From positions 1-64,000 of the forward strand of contig JAURPI010000047.1 of the NCBI GenBank assembly GCA_030835385.1: 64,000 nucleotides of DNA, written 5' to 3'. Positions 18,898 through 27,128 of the stretch are shown in pieces. How positions within the stretch are numbered: position 1 is the stretch's first letter; each line of letters opens with the position of its first letter. The DNA is from Alphaproteobacteria bacterium. Lineage in GTDB: Bacteria; Pseudomonadota; Alphaproteobacteria; Rhodospirillales; Rhodospirillaceae. The position numbers were made by a program, and so were the translations under genes. The notes beneath the pieces are model-generated. The model saw only the letters and a list, made by a program, of their open reading frames with translations, was not told the DNA's origin and did not search any database.

Positions 18898-19821
18898 TTA
18901 AGATCGTCGACTAACAGTAAATGCCGCAGCAGAGCGGAGAGGTTCTGCAGCGTCACCAAACCGTGACAATGCCGCAACTGCTTGATCAACCAGGGTTTTC
19001 GCCCGATCTCTAGCACGTTCCGGACCGTGGAGCGAAACAAATGTCGCCTTACCAGCAGCAGCATCCTTGCCCGTCGCCTTACCCAAATCGCTTTCTGTTG
19101 CCTCAAGATCCAAGAGATCGTCGGTGATCTGGAAAGCCGCCCCCAAGCAGTACCCATAGGAATCTAGGCTCTCCAACGCATCCGCATCCGCTTGACCGAG
19201 AAGTCCTCCAATCCGGCACGGCGCGGCAAGCAGTCGCCCGGTCTTAAGAGCTTGAAGCCGCTCTACGTCTTCTTCGCCCAGGTCGGATTGCTCGGCCATA
19301 AGATCGAGCATCTGACCACCGACCATACCCGCCGCGCCTGCTGCATCAGCGAGTGCCGCAATGATTTTGACGCGCGTATCACCATCTGGGTGGGTGGCAT
19401 CGGCGCTCAAGACGGCAAACGCCTGGGTGAGTAGCGCATCACCTGCGAGGATCGCCGTAGCCTCATCAAAAGCTTTGTGACATGTGGGACGACCACGGCG
19501 CAGGTCACCGTTATCCATCGCCGGCAGGTCATCGTGAATGAGCGAATAACAATGCACCATCTCCACAGCCGCGCCAGTGCGTAACGCCTGCACCCGTGGC
19601 ACGTCGAATAGATCTGCACTTGCAATGCTCAAATAAGGGCGCAATCGCTTGCCGCCATCAAGCGCGCTATACCGCATGGCTTCGACAACCCGTTGTTCGG
19701 GTCCGTCAGGCAACGGGAGCAAATCATCAAGGCACGCGTTGACCGAGTCTGCAATTCTACGCAGATCGTCAGAAAATGTCAGCGAGTGTCCAGGCGCAGA
19801 TGATGCACCAGCCTGACTCAT
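18898..19821 (-). CDS. ispA: Farnesyl/geranyl diphosphate synthase
   Basis: Short-chain prenyltransferase that extends dimethylallyl diphosphate with isopentenyl diphosphate. The 307-residue protein carries the first aspartate motif DDLPAMDNGDLRRG and the second DDLLDLE, with GGKRLRP and CYSLIHDD. The Asp-rich motif with two extra residues (DDxxxxD) is typical of the bacterial IspA type. It overlaps the xseB stop by 4 bases (ATGA), so the two are translationally coupled. The product is inferred as farnesyl diphosphate. Confidence 0.94.
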   Translation of the reverse strand: MSQAGASSAPGHSLTFSDDLRRIADSVNACLDDLLPLPDGPEQRVVEAMRYSALDGGKRLRPYLSIASADLFDVPRVQALRTGAAVEMVHCYSLIHDDLPAMDNGDLRRGRPTCHKAFDEATAILAGDALLTQAFAVLSADATHPDGDTRVKIIAALADAAGAAGMVGGQMLDLMAEQSDLGEEDVERLQALKTGRLLAAPCRIGGLLGQADADALESLDSYGYCLGAAFQITDDLLDLEATESDLGKATGKDAAAGKATFVSLHGPERARDRAKTLVDQAVAALSRFGDAAEPLRSAAAFTVSRRS

Positions 19822-20066
19822 TCTGACTCCACGTCTTCCAATTTCATGGCATCGCCTAGGCCTGTGATTTTCTCGATTTTCATACGAGCATCAGCAAGCT
19901 TGGCTTCACAATGTCGCTTGAGCAGAGCGCCGCGCTCATAGTGCTTGACCGCTTCATCAAGCTTGACCTGACCGGCCTCTAGGTCGCGGACAATGTCTTC
20001 GAGTTGGCTGAGCGCATCCTCAAAATTTAAACCTGCAATATCTTTGGGAATTTTCGTCTCTGCCAT
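19818..20066 (-). CDS. xseB: Exodeoxyribonuclease VII small subunit
   Basis: An 82-residue helical protein that binds XseA to form exonuclease VII, a single-strand-specific nuclease. The sequence LNFEDALSQLEDIVRDLEAGQVKLDEAVKHYERGALLKRHCEAKLADARMKIEKI is diagnostic. The gene sits ahead of ispA, as in most proteobacteria. XseA is not in the window. Confidence 0.95.
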   Translation of the reverse strand: MAETKIPKDIAGLNFEDALSQLEDIVRDLEAGQVKLDEAVKHYERGALLKRHCEAKLADARMKIEKITGLGDAMKLEDVESE

Positions 20067-20094
20067 CGTATCTACTTTCGTCTGTGACGCCGCG

Positions 20095-21024
20095 TTACCC
20101 CTTCATCAGGGCCTTTACATGGGCCGCCGCGCTAGCGCCTAGGGCGCGTAGGTTATAACCGCCCTCCAGGGCTGAAACCACCCGTCCGTCTGCGTGCCGG
20201 TGGGCGACGGCCAGAATCTGCCGGGTGGCCCAGAAAAAATCATCCTCTTCCAACCCCATGTCCGACAGTGGATCATCTTTATGACCATCAAAACCGGCGG
20301 AAATAAGCACAAAATCTGGCGCAAACGAGTCGAGGGCCGGCAAAATGTCCCGCTCAAAGGCCTTACGAAAGCCACCGCCGTCGGTACCAGCAGGAAGCGG
20401 AGCATTGACTATATTACCGTGCGCTCCTGATTCATCCGAAGCTCCGGTCCCCGGGTAATGCGGATACTGGTGAGAAGACGCAAAAAAGAGGTCTGGGTCA
20501 TTCCAGAAAATATCCTGGGTGCCATTGCCATGGTGGACATCGAAATCGACGACGGCAATTTTTGTCAGACCGTGCTGAGCCCGGGCATGAAGAGCAGCGA
20601 CAGCGACATTGTTAACTAAACAAAATCCCATTGGTCGGCCGCGTTCAGCATGATGACCAGGAGGACGCACCGCACAAAACGCTGATGCGGCCTCGCCCGT
20701 CACAACTGCATCAACGGCAGATACGAGTGCCCCCGCTCCTTTGCGTATCGCTTCACCCGTATCTGGCGACATCACCGTATCAGGGTCGACATGGCGATAC
20801 CCGTCATCCGGTGCTGCCTCGAGTATAGCCTGCACCAGCTGTTCAGAATGGGGTGCCGCCATTTGTTCATCCGTCGCGTCAACCGCCACCCTTCTTAAGA
20901 GGCCACTAAAATCTTCGTCAGCGAGGGCGTCGTTGACGCTGCGTAACCTATCGATACTCTCCGGATGGCCAGGGCCGGTATCGTGACTGAGAAAAATATC
21001 GTCGGTGACAAAGAGTACGGACAT
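20095..21024 (-). CDS. Histone-deacetylase-superfamily hydrolase
   Basis: A zinc-dependent amidohydrolase of the acetoin utilisation / class II deacetylase family, 309 residues. The catalytic HH motif is RPPGHHAERGRPMGFCLVNN, and the zinc ligands lie in VVDFDVHHGNGTQDIF and LISAGFDGHKDDPL. Substrates in bacteria are acetylated polyamines or small amides; which one applies cannot be read. It is 28 bases upstream of xseB and likely the first gene of the dxs operon, a common arrangement in Alphaproteobacteria. Confidence 0.9.
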   Translation of the reverse strand: MSVLFVTDDIFLSHDTGPGHPESIDRLRSVNDALADEDFSGLLRRVAVDATDEQMAAPHSEQLVQAILEAAPDDGYRHVDPDTVMSPDTGEAIRKGAGALVSAVDAVVTGEAASAFCAVRPPGHHAERGRPMGFCLVNNVAVAALHARAQHGLTKIAVVDFDVHHGNGTQDIFWNDPDLFFASSHQYPHYPGTGASDESGAHGNIVNAPLPAGTDGGGFRKAFERDILPALDSFAPDFVLISAGFDGHKDDPLSDMGLEEDDFFWATRQILAVAHRHADGRVVSALEGGYNLRALGASAAAHVKALMKG

Positions 21025-21104
21025 GGCGACAACTCACTCAAACTGCGGTTCACTATCTTAAACCGGCAGACAATAGACAGATACCGTTCAAGGTCTTTTC
21101 TTAT

Positions 21105-21125
21105 AGTTTAATCGCCCGCTAAACT
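21105..21125 (+). promoter_or_regulatory. Candidate autoregulatory operator ahead of the ArsR-type gene
   Basis: A perfect inverted repeat AGTTTA-N9-TAAACT lies 26 bases before the likely start of the ArsR-family gene. TATAGT at 21102-21107 overlaps its left arm and could be a -10 element. ArsR/BigR repressors bind such imperfect or perfect dyads over their own promoters. The site also lies in the spacer shared with the divergent deacetylase operon. Confidence 0.45.
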
Positions 21126-21150
21126 TCCTTATGCAACCGGAGTGATGCCT

Positions 21151-21468
21151 GTGGCTGACGACCTATCCCCTTTGGAGAAGAATACAGCAAACACCTGTAG
21201 TGTGTTGCGTTCTATCGGGAATCCTCACCGCCTGAGTATTTTATGCCGACTCAGCCACCGGGAACACAGCGTTACGGAGCTAGTATCTGTCGGTTCGATT
21301 GGTCAGTCGGCATTATCCCAACACCTCGCTCGGCTTCGTCGCGACGGTCTGGTTATGACACGTCGCGAAGCTCAGACCATTTACTACTCGCTAAAAGGCA
21401 GCAAAATACAAATCATCTTAGCCGCCCTAAGCAAGGCCATGGATCAGGATACCAATACGCCCGGTTAG
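21151..21468 (+). CDS. ArsR-family repressor, BigR/YgaV-like
   Basis: A 105-residue winged-helix regulator. The helix-turn-helix GQSALSQHLARLRRDGLVMTRREAQTIYYSL closely follows the BigR/YgaV/SqrR group, which senses persulfide through two cysteines. The Cys in LSILCRL is present, but the second, C-terminal cysteine is absent (the tail is ALSKAMDQDTNTPG). An extra Cys stands near the N-terminus (NTCSVL). The start is placed at GTG 21151 with CCGGAG 8 bases upstream; GTG 21142 and ATG 21145 are alternatives. It converges with and overlaps by 4 bases the metallo-beta-lactamase-fold gene, the partner normally controlled by BigR. Confidence 0.82.
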   Translation: MADDLSPLEKNTANTCSVLRSIGNPHRLSILCRLSHREHSVTELVSVGSIGQSALSQHLARLRRDGLVMTRREAQTIYYSLKGSKIQIILAALSKAMDQDTNTPG

Positions 21469-22337
21469 AACGCATTCAATGGCAGCTTGAGATATGAGAC
21501 ACCGTTCTCTTCCGATGGTGGAAATTCGCCGGCGCGAATATTAACCTGCACCGAAGGAAGAATAAGTGCAGGCATTGCAAGTGTGGCGTCGCGGGCCGTT
21601 CGCATGCCAACAAATTTCTCCTCGGACACCCCTTCTTTAACGTGTTTATTCTCAGCCCGTTGCTGAGCAACAGTACTCTCCCACGCAAAGGGCCGGCCGT
21701 CAGGTCCATAATCGTGGCAGACAAAAACACGGGTCTCCTCTGGCAAAGTTAGAATGCGCTGAATTGATTGGTACATAACAGCTGCATCCCCACCCGGAAA
21801 ATCACATCGCGCGGTACCGTAGTCGGGCATAAACAACGTGTCCCCCACAAAGGCAGCATCGCCAATCAGATAGGTTATGCACGCAGGCGTATGACCGGGG
21901 GTATGCCAGGCGTTGATTTCAAGTTCACCGACACGCAACCCATCTCCGTCATTGAGAAGGCGATCAAACTGAGACCCATCTCGCGAAAGGTCAGCTCCAA
22001 GATTAAAGACCTGACCAAATTCTTTCTGGACGGTTGTGATTTGTGAGCCAATCGCGACCAACGCCCCTAGTTCCGCCTTGAGATATGGCGCCGCGGAGAG
22101 ATGGTCTGCATGAGCATGGGTTTCAAGCACCCAGTCGACTTGCAGGGACTCTTTCCGAACCGCCGCAAGTATTTTGTCCGCACTCTCTGTCGAGGTCCGG
22201 CCAGAACTAGCATCAAAATCCAACACCGAGTCGATGATGACCGCCTTTTGCCCTGTCGACTCACGCACAAGATAACTGACAGTAAATGTCTGCTCATCAA
22301 AGAATGCGGTAACGCGAGGAGGAGATAATTCAGCCAT
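21465..22337 (-). CDS. Persulfide-dioxygenase-like metallo-beta-lactamase-fold protein (Blh/ETHE1 type)
   Basis: A 290-residue protein with the metal motif THAHADHLSAAPYLK, then WHTPGHTPACITYLIG, FVGDTLFMPDYGTARCDFPGGDA and FVCHDYGPDGR. This layout is that of the Blh/ETHE1 group, iron-dependent persulfide dioxygenases in sulfide detoxification. The neighbouring ArsR repressor is of the BigR type, which in Xylella and Agrobacterium controls a blh-containing operon, so a role in persulfide handling is well supported by family and context. Here the two genes converge instead of forming an operon. No sulfide:quinone reductase or rhodanese is adjacent. Confidence 0.85.
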   Translation of the reverse strand: MAELSPPRVTAFFDEQTFTVSYLVRESTGQKAVIIDSVLDFDASSGRTSTESADKILAAVRKESLQVDWVLETHAHADHLSAAPYLKAELGALVAIGSQITTVQKEFGQVFNLGADLSRDGSQFDRLLNDGDGLRVGELEINAWHTPGHTPACITYLIGDAAFVGDTLFMPDYGTARCDFPGGDAAVMYQSIQRILTLPEETRVFVCHDYGPDGRPFAWESTVAQQRAENKHVKEGVSEEKFVGMRTARDATLAMPALILPSVQVNIRAGEFPPSEENGVSYLKLPLNAF

Positions 22338-22446
22338 TATGTTACCTGTCGGCGGCGGAGAATTTTGATGCTACCTGAGCCCTGGCAACGGCGCCATAAT
22401 TAAACACGACGCTTTATGAAAAGAGAAAACAGAATATGGTTGACGC

Positions 22447-23382
22447 ATGTCTGTAAGATACGGAATCGACCTAGGCGGCACCAAAATTGAACTGATCGCG
22501 CTCAATGGTGACGGCGCGGAGCTATTTAGAAACCGCATTCCCACTCCCGTTGGTGATTATAGAGGAACGGTTGCGGCCATAGCCGATCTAATTCTCTCCG
22601 CAGACTCAGGTTTGGATTGTGACAAAACTGGCGGACAGCCAACTGTGGGGATCGGCATCCCTGGCACAATTTCTCCGTCCACCGGATTAGTTAAGAACGC
22701 GAACTCAACCTGTCTCATCGGCCAACCGCTTGATCGTGACATTGAAGCCCGGCTGGGACGACCGGTTCGGCTCGCCAACGACGCAGATTGCTTCGCTCTT
22801 TCTGAAGCGGCTGACGGATCCAGAGGTCGTCACTCCATTGTATTTGGCGTCATCCTTGGCACCGGCGTCGGCGGTGGACTTGTCGTCGACAAAAAGATTG
22901 TCAGAGGACCGAATGCGATTACGGGCGAGTGGGGCCACAACCCCCTGCCCTGGCCAGACTTGGCCCACGACGAAAGCCCAGGTCCAGAATGCTATTGCGG
23001 GCGATCAGGTTGTATCGAGACTTTCTTGTCTGGCCCAGGTCTATGCCACGATGCATCTGACTTCGAAAAAACACAGACTTTCGAAAATGCCGAATCTGTT
23101 GTCGATGCCGCTGCAGACGGCAACGCGATGGCTCAGGCGGCTCTCCATCGCTACGTCTATCGACTCTCAAAAGCTTTAGCGTCAGTTATAAATGTTATCG
23201 ACCCCAATGTCATTGTGCTTGGCGGCGGGCTGTCAAACATTCCGCTGCTCTATGAAGAAGTACCCAAAATTTGGGATGCATTCATTTTCTCTGACACGGT
23301 TGAGACACAGTTACTTCCGCCAAAACATGGGGATTCCAGTGGGGTTCGAGGAGCTGCCTGGCTTTGGCCAAACACAAATTAA
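22447..23382 (+). CDS. ROK-family sugar kinase
   Basis: A 311-residue ATP-dependent sugar kinase. The N-terminal phosphate motif YGIDLGGTKIELIAL, the catalytic-region VRLANDADCFALSEA (with Asp), GTGVGGGLVVD and the zinc-binding CYCGRSGCIETFLSGPG are all present. The closest functional classes are fructokinase, glucokinase or N-acetylglucosamine kinase; the sequence does not separate them by eye. The start at ATG 22447 is divergent from the metallo-beta-lactamase-fold gene. A small unknown gene follows 22-46 bases later. Confidence 0.9.
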   Translation: MSVRYGIDLGGTKIELIALNGDGAELFRNRIPTPVGDYRGTVAAIADLILSADSGLDCDKTGGQPTVGIGIPGTISPSTGLVKNANSTCLIGQPLDRDIEARLGRPVRLANDADCFALSEAADGSRGRHSIVFGVILGTGVGGGLVVDKKIVRGPNAITGEWGHNPLPWPDLAHDESPGPECYCGRSGCIETFLSGPGLCHDASDFEKTQTFENAESVVDAAADGNAMAQAALHRYVYRLSKALASVINVIDPNVIVLGGGLSNIPLLYEEVPKIWDAFIFSDTVETQLLPPKHGDSSGVRGAAWLWPNTN

Positions 23383-23428
23383 ACAGCGTTAATCAGCGCA
23401 CTGCTTGGCACCTTGCAAACCAACGAGA

Positions 23429-23851
23429 GTGGATTGGGACGGACTCTTTGCTGACAATGACACACCCCAAACTCCATCGAGCTTCTCTACCGCCGAGGTA
23501 GAGAAAATCATTAATGATTCGCCCATCGCGCTCGCAGATGCCGAAGAAGCGCTGGAGGAATACAGGGCAATTGGTGGCAACCGGAATGGTGAAGCCGCCG
23601 TAAGTCGAGGTGTTCAGGCGAATATGTTCTCGCGCCTTGGGTGGGAACATGGCCGGGCAGACTTCCTAATTCGCTACCTTTTCATGCTCCGGAATTCGAT
23701 ATTGAAGTATTCGGATCAACATCGAACCCTTGGGTACTTTATGGAGCACTACCAGCAGAACAGCGCCGTGAGCGTTGAACTCAAGTCTTGGCCTATCGAC
23801 CAAATTGATCAGTTACTCAAACAAATCAATAAATCGCCAGATCTAGAATAA
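23429..23851 (+). CDS. Uncharacterised protein, possibly shortened by an in-frame stop
   Basis: I do not recognise this protein. The 140 residues from GTG 23429 (or 148 from TTG 23405) are soluble and mostly helical, without signal peptide or membrane segment. Features are an acidic N-terminus (VDWDGLFADNDTPQ), a segment EVEKIINDSPIALADAEEALEEYRAIG, and FLIRYLFMLRNSILKYSDQHRTLGYFMEHYQ. The TAA at 23849-23851 is followed in the same frame by 36 more sensible codons, YPPGDLELMMQYFDQFHEM and on, to TAA 23960-23962. The gene may therefore once have been longer. It follows the ROK kinase on the same strand and converges with aspS. Confidence 0.5.
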   Translation: MDWDGLFADNDTPQTPSSFSTAEVEKIINDSPIALADAEEALEEYRAIGGNRNGEAAVSRGVQANMFSRLGWEHGRADFLIRYLFMLRNSILKYSDQHRTLGYFMEHYQQNSAVSVELKSWPIDQIDQLLKQINKSPDLE

Positions 23852-23978
23852 TACCCTCCTGGCGACTTAGAACTGATGATGCAGTATTTTGATCAGTTCC
23901 ACGAAATGCAGGTCAGGTATGGCCGGCCACCAGGTTTCTCTCAGCGGCAAGCCTCCCGATAACCATACATCTCACTCT

Positions 23979-25790
23979 CTATGAGTTTGCGTCGCCCTGC
24001 TCGCCTTTCTCGATCTCCTTTGGAAGATCGAGTTTTATGTGGAGTTCTTTGAGCTGTTTTTCGCTGACTTCGTTTGGCGCCTGCATCATGAGGTCTTCAG
24101 CTTGGTTGTTCATGGGGAACAACGTAACTTCACGAATATTGGGTGTGTCGGCCAGCAACATAACAATTCGATCAATCCCCGGCGCCGCGCCACCGTGAGG
24201 CGGTGCGCCGTATTTGAAAGCGTTAAACATGCCGCCAAAGCGCTCTTCAATCACACCTTCCTCATAGCCAGCGATTGAGAATGCTTTGATCATGATGTCC
24301 GGGCGATGGTTTCGGATGGCGCCTGAGCACAGCTCCACGCCGTTGCAGACGATGTCATACTGGTAGGCCATCACATCCAAAGGGTCTTTTGTCTCCAGCG
24401 CTTCGAGCCCACCTTGCGGCATAGAAAATGGGTTGTGGCTGAAATCGATCTCACCGGTCGCCTCATCTTGCTCGTACATGGGATAGTCCACGATCCAGCA
24501 GATATCGAACCTGTCTTTGGCAAGAAGGCCCAACTCCTCACACACTTTGGTGCGCACAACACCGGCAAACTTTTCAGCGACGGAAGGCTTGTCGCATACG
24601 AAGAACACGCTATCGCCGGGCCCGACACCGGCCGCCTCGCGAATGGCGGCAACACGGTCATCGTCTAGGTTCTTTGCGATTGGACCCTTAGCACCGCCGT
24701 CGGCCTCATAAACAATATAGCCAAGCCCACCAGCGCCCTCGCCGCGGGCCCAGTCATTAAGTTTGTCAAAATAACTTCGTGGCTGTTTTGCCGAGCCGGG
24801 CGCTGGTATCGCGCGCACGATCGACCCTTTTTCGATGTTCTTAGCAAATAATCCAAAGTTAGAACCGGCGAAGGACTCCGTAACATCCGTAATGAGTAAC
24901 GGATTCCGTAGATCGGGTTTATCGGTGCCATACTTAAACATAGCTTCGGCATAGGGAATGCGAGGCCACTGCCCCTCTGTGACAGCTCTCCCGTTCGCGA
25001 ACTCTGAGAACACGCCGCCGATGACGGGCTCAATGGCCGCGAAAACGTCATCTTGCGTAACGAAAGCCATTTCAAGGTCTAGCTGATAGAACTCTCCGGG
25101 TGAACGGTCTGCGCGTCCGTCTTCGTCGCGAAAGCATGGCGCAATCTGGAAGTAACGATCAAAGCCGGAGACCATAACCAGTTGCTTGAAGATTTGTGGC
25201 GCCTGCGGAAGCGCGTAGAACCGCCCTGGATGAAGTCTCGATGGTACCAAGAAGTCTCGCGCGCCCTCGGGCGACGACGCGGTAAGAATAGGGGTTTGAA
25301 ATTCAGTGAACCCAGACTCTATCATTCGACGACGAATGCTGGCGATAACCTGCGACCGCAGCAGGATATTATTGCGCATCTCTTCCCGGCGAAGATCGAG
25401 ATAGCGATACTTCAATCTTAAATCTTCTGGGTAATCGTTCTCACCGTATACCTGAATAGGTAAGACGTCGGTTTGAGACAGCGCTTCAACTTCCTCAATC
25501 TGGACTTCAACTTTGCCAGTAGGGAGCTTCTCATTAACGGTATCATCCGTGCGCTCGACCACACTCCCGGTGATGCATAAGACAGTCTCGGAACGGGCGT
25601 TATCGATCGTAGCGAAAACAGGGCTGGACGTATCAACCACGCATTGGGTGACTCCAAACTGATCCCGCAAGTCGACAAAGACCAGGTTGCCGTGGTCCCG
25701 TTTGCGGTGAACCCATCCAGAGAGGCGGGCTTGTTTTCCAGCGTCTTCGAGGCGCAGCGCGCCGCAATTGTGCGTTCTGTAACGGTGCAT
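23979..25790 (-). CDS. aspS: Aspartyl-tRNA synthetase
   Basis: Class II synthetase, 603 residues. Order: N-terminal OB-fold anticodon-binding domain ([35 protein letters not shown]), class II motif 2 ([22 protein letters not shown]), the bacterial GAD insertion around residues 290-410, and motif 3 ([16 protein letters not shown]). The start at ATG 25790 ([10 protein letters not shown]) is chosen because the longer frame adds 23 unlike residues. The bacterial type with a GAD domain may be discriminating or non-discriminating; the presence of gatCAB elsewhere would bear on that. It is divergent from rnd. Confidence 0.96.
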   Translation of the reverse strand: MHRYRTHNCGALRLEDAGKQARLSGWVHRKRDHGNLVFVDLRDQFGVTQCVVDTSSPVFATIDNARSETVLCITGSVVERTDDTVNEKLPTGKVEVQIEEVEALSQTDVLPIQVYGENDYPEDLRLKYRYLDLRREEMRNNILLRSQVIASIRRRMIESGFTEFQTPILTASSPEGARDFLVPSRLHPGRFYALPQAPQIFKQLVMVSGFDRYFQIAPCFRDEDGRADRSPGEFYQLDLEMAFVTQDDVFAAIEPVIGGVFSEFANGRAVTEGQWPRIPYAEAMFKYGTDKPDLRNPLLITDVTESFAGSNFGLFAKNIEKGSIVRAIPAPGSAKQPRSYFDKLNDWARGEGAGGLGYIVYEADGGAKGPIAKNLDDDRVAAIREAAGVGPGDSVFFVCDKPSVAEKFAGVVRTKVCEELGLLAKDRFDICWIVDYPMYEQDEATGEIDFSHNPFSMPQGGLEALETKDPLDVMAYQYDIVCNGVELCSGAIRNHRPDIMIKAFSIAGYEEGVIEERFGGMFNAFKYGAPPHGGAAPGIDRIVMLLADTPNIREVTLFPMNNQAEDLMMQAPNEVSEKQLKELHIKLDLPKEIEKGEQGDANS

Positions 25791-25962
25791 GACCGGGTCC
25801 CTGTAACGGAAAATTAGACCCCAGGCCGATGACCTAGGGAACGGGCGGAGAAACCACACCGAACCGGCTCATTTGTCAAGGTTTTGGCCGCTCTCAGCAA
25901 AAGTTTGTTCTTTTCCGCCCTGCCGGTTGCGGCGTTCGGACAGAGACGATAAGACATCGGTC

Positions 25963-27117
25963 ATGGAGTTAATCACCAAGACTGCGGATTTGGCCGCCTT
26001 TTGTCAGCGGCTGTCTACAGCAGAATTCATCACCGTTGATACGGAATTCCACCGAGAAACGACCTACTGGCCGTTACTTTGCTTGGTCCAAGTCGCTGGC
26101 CCCGACGAGGCCTACTGTATTGATGCGATGGCGGATGGCCTCGATCTAGCACCGCTGTACGACCTTTTCAGCAACACTAACGTGGTCAAGGTCTTCCACG
26201 CAGCGCGACAAGATCTAGAGATTTTTTTCCACAAAGCTGGTCTCATTCCCACCCCCCTGTTTGATAGCCAAGTTGCAGCAATGGTCTGTGGGTTTGGCGA
26301 ATCCGTGGGCTACGAGACCTTGGTCACCAAGCTCACCAAGGCCCGGATCGACAAAAGCCAGCGCTTCACAGACTGGACCCGGCGACCGCTATCAGAAAAA
26401 CAGCTTGAGTATGCCTTGGCAGACGTCACGCATCTGCGTGACATCTACGTCAAGCTCAAGGCTGAATTGGAGCGCTCAGATCGAACCTCTTGGGTTGCCG
26501 AGGAAATGGGGGTCCTGACTAGCCCAGAAACCTATTCCTTATCCCCTGAAGACTCTTGGCGCAGGTTAAAGTCACGTGAAAAAAGACCTCGCTTTTTGGC
26601 CATCCTGAAAGAAGTTTCGGCGTGGCGAGAACGGGCTGCTCAAAAGCAGAACACACCACGCAGAAGAGTCATTAAAGATGATGCTCTGGTTGAACTGGCA
26701 GCTCTCCGACCAACAGATGAGAAGGCGCTATCGCAGACACGGCTGTCCAAGCACCTCGCCCGTAGCAAACACGCGTCCGAGGTTATCGCTGCAGTAAAAC
26801 GAGGACTTGATACACCTGATGATCAATGCCCTCGACTTCCTCGACCTCTAGAGAAGCCTCCAGGCCTTGGCCCGGTCATTGATCTGCTTAAGGTCTTGTT
26901 GAAAGCACGGTGCGAAGCCAGTGATGTTGCCCTTAAATTGGTCGCTACCGTCGACGATCTAGAGCGAATTGCGTGTGATGACGCCGCTGACGTACCCGCA
27001 CTGTCGGGTTGGCGACGCGACCTCTTTGGCGAAGACGCGCTGAGGCTTGAATATGGGAAGCTGGCGCTGAGCTTATCCCCTGACAGCAAGGTCGTGGACG
27101 TCGTTGAACGGGCTTAG
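25963..27117 (+). CDS. rnd: Ribonuclease D
   Basis: 3'-to-5' exoribonuclease for tRNA and stable RNA maturation, 384 residues. The exonuclease motifs FITVDTEFHRETTYWPLLCLVQ (Exo I), VVKVFHAARQDLEIFF (Exo II) and LEYALADVTHLRDIY (Exo III) supply the DEDDy metal ligands. One or two HRDC domains follow at about residues 200-290 and 300-370. The start was set at ATG 25963 (MELITKTADL); the frame continues 30 codons upstream without homology. Divergent from aspS. Confidence 0.93.
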   Translation: MELITKTADLAAFCQRLSTAEFITVDTEFHRETTYWPLLCLVQVAGPDEAYCIDAMADGLDLAPLYDLFSNTNVVKVFHAARQDLEIFFHKAGLIPTPLFDSQVAAMVCGFGESVGYETLVTKLTKARIDKSQRFTDWTRRPLSEKQLEYALADVTHLRDIYVKLKAELERSDRTSWVAEEMGVLTSPETYSLSPEDSWRRLKSREKRPRFLAILKEVSAWRERAAQKQNTPRRRVIKDDALVELAALRPTDEKALSQTRLSKHLARSKHASEVIAAVKRGLDTPDDQCPRLPRPLEKPPGLGPVIDLLKVLLKARCEASDVALKLVATVDDLERIACDDAADVPALSGWRRDLFGEDALRLEYGKLALSLSPDSKVVDVVERA

Positions 27118-27128
27118 CGACCAACGAG

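Noticed and set aside
2717-23962. Reassignment of TAG or TAA to an amino acid
   Set aside because: TAA, TAG and TGA all end clearly complete genes in this window, such as purM (TAA), aroC (TAG) and murF (TGA), and the internal stops fall at positions where different residues are expected.
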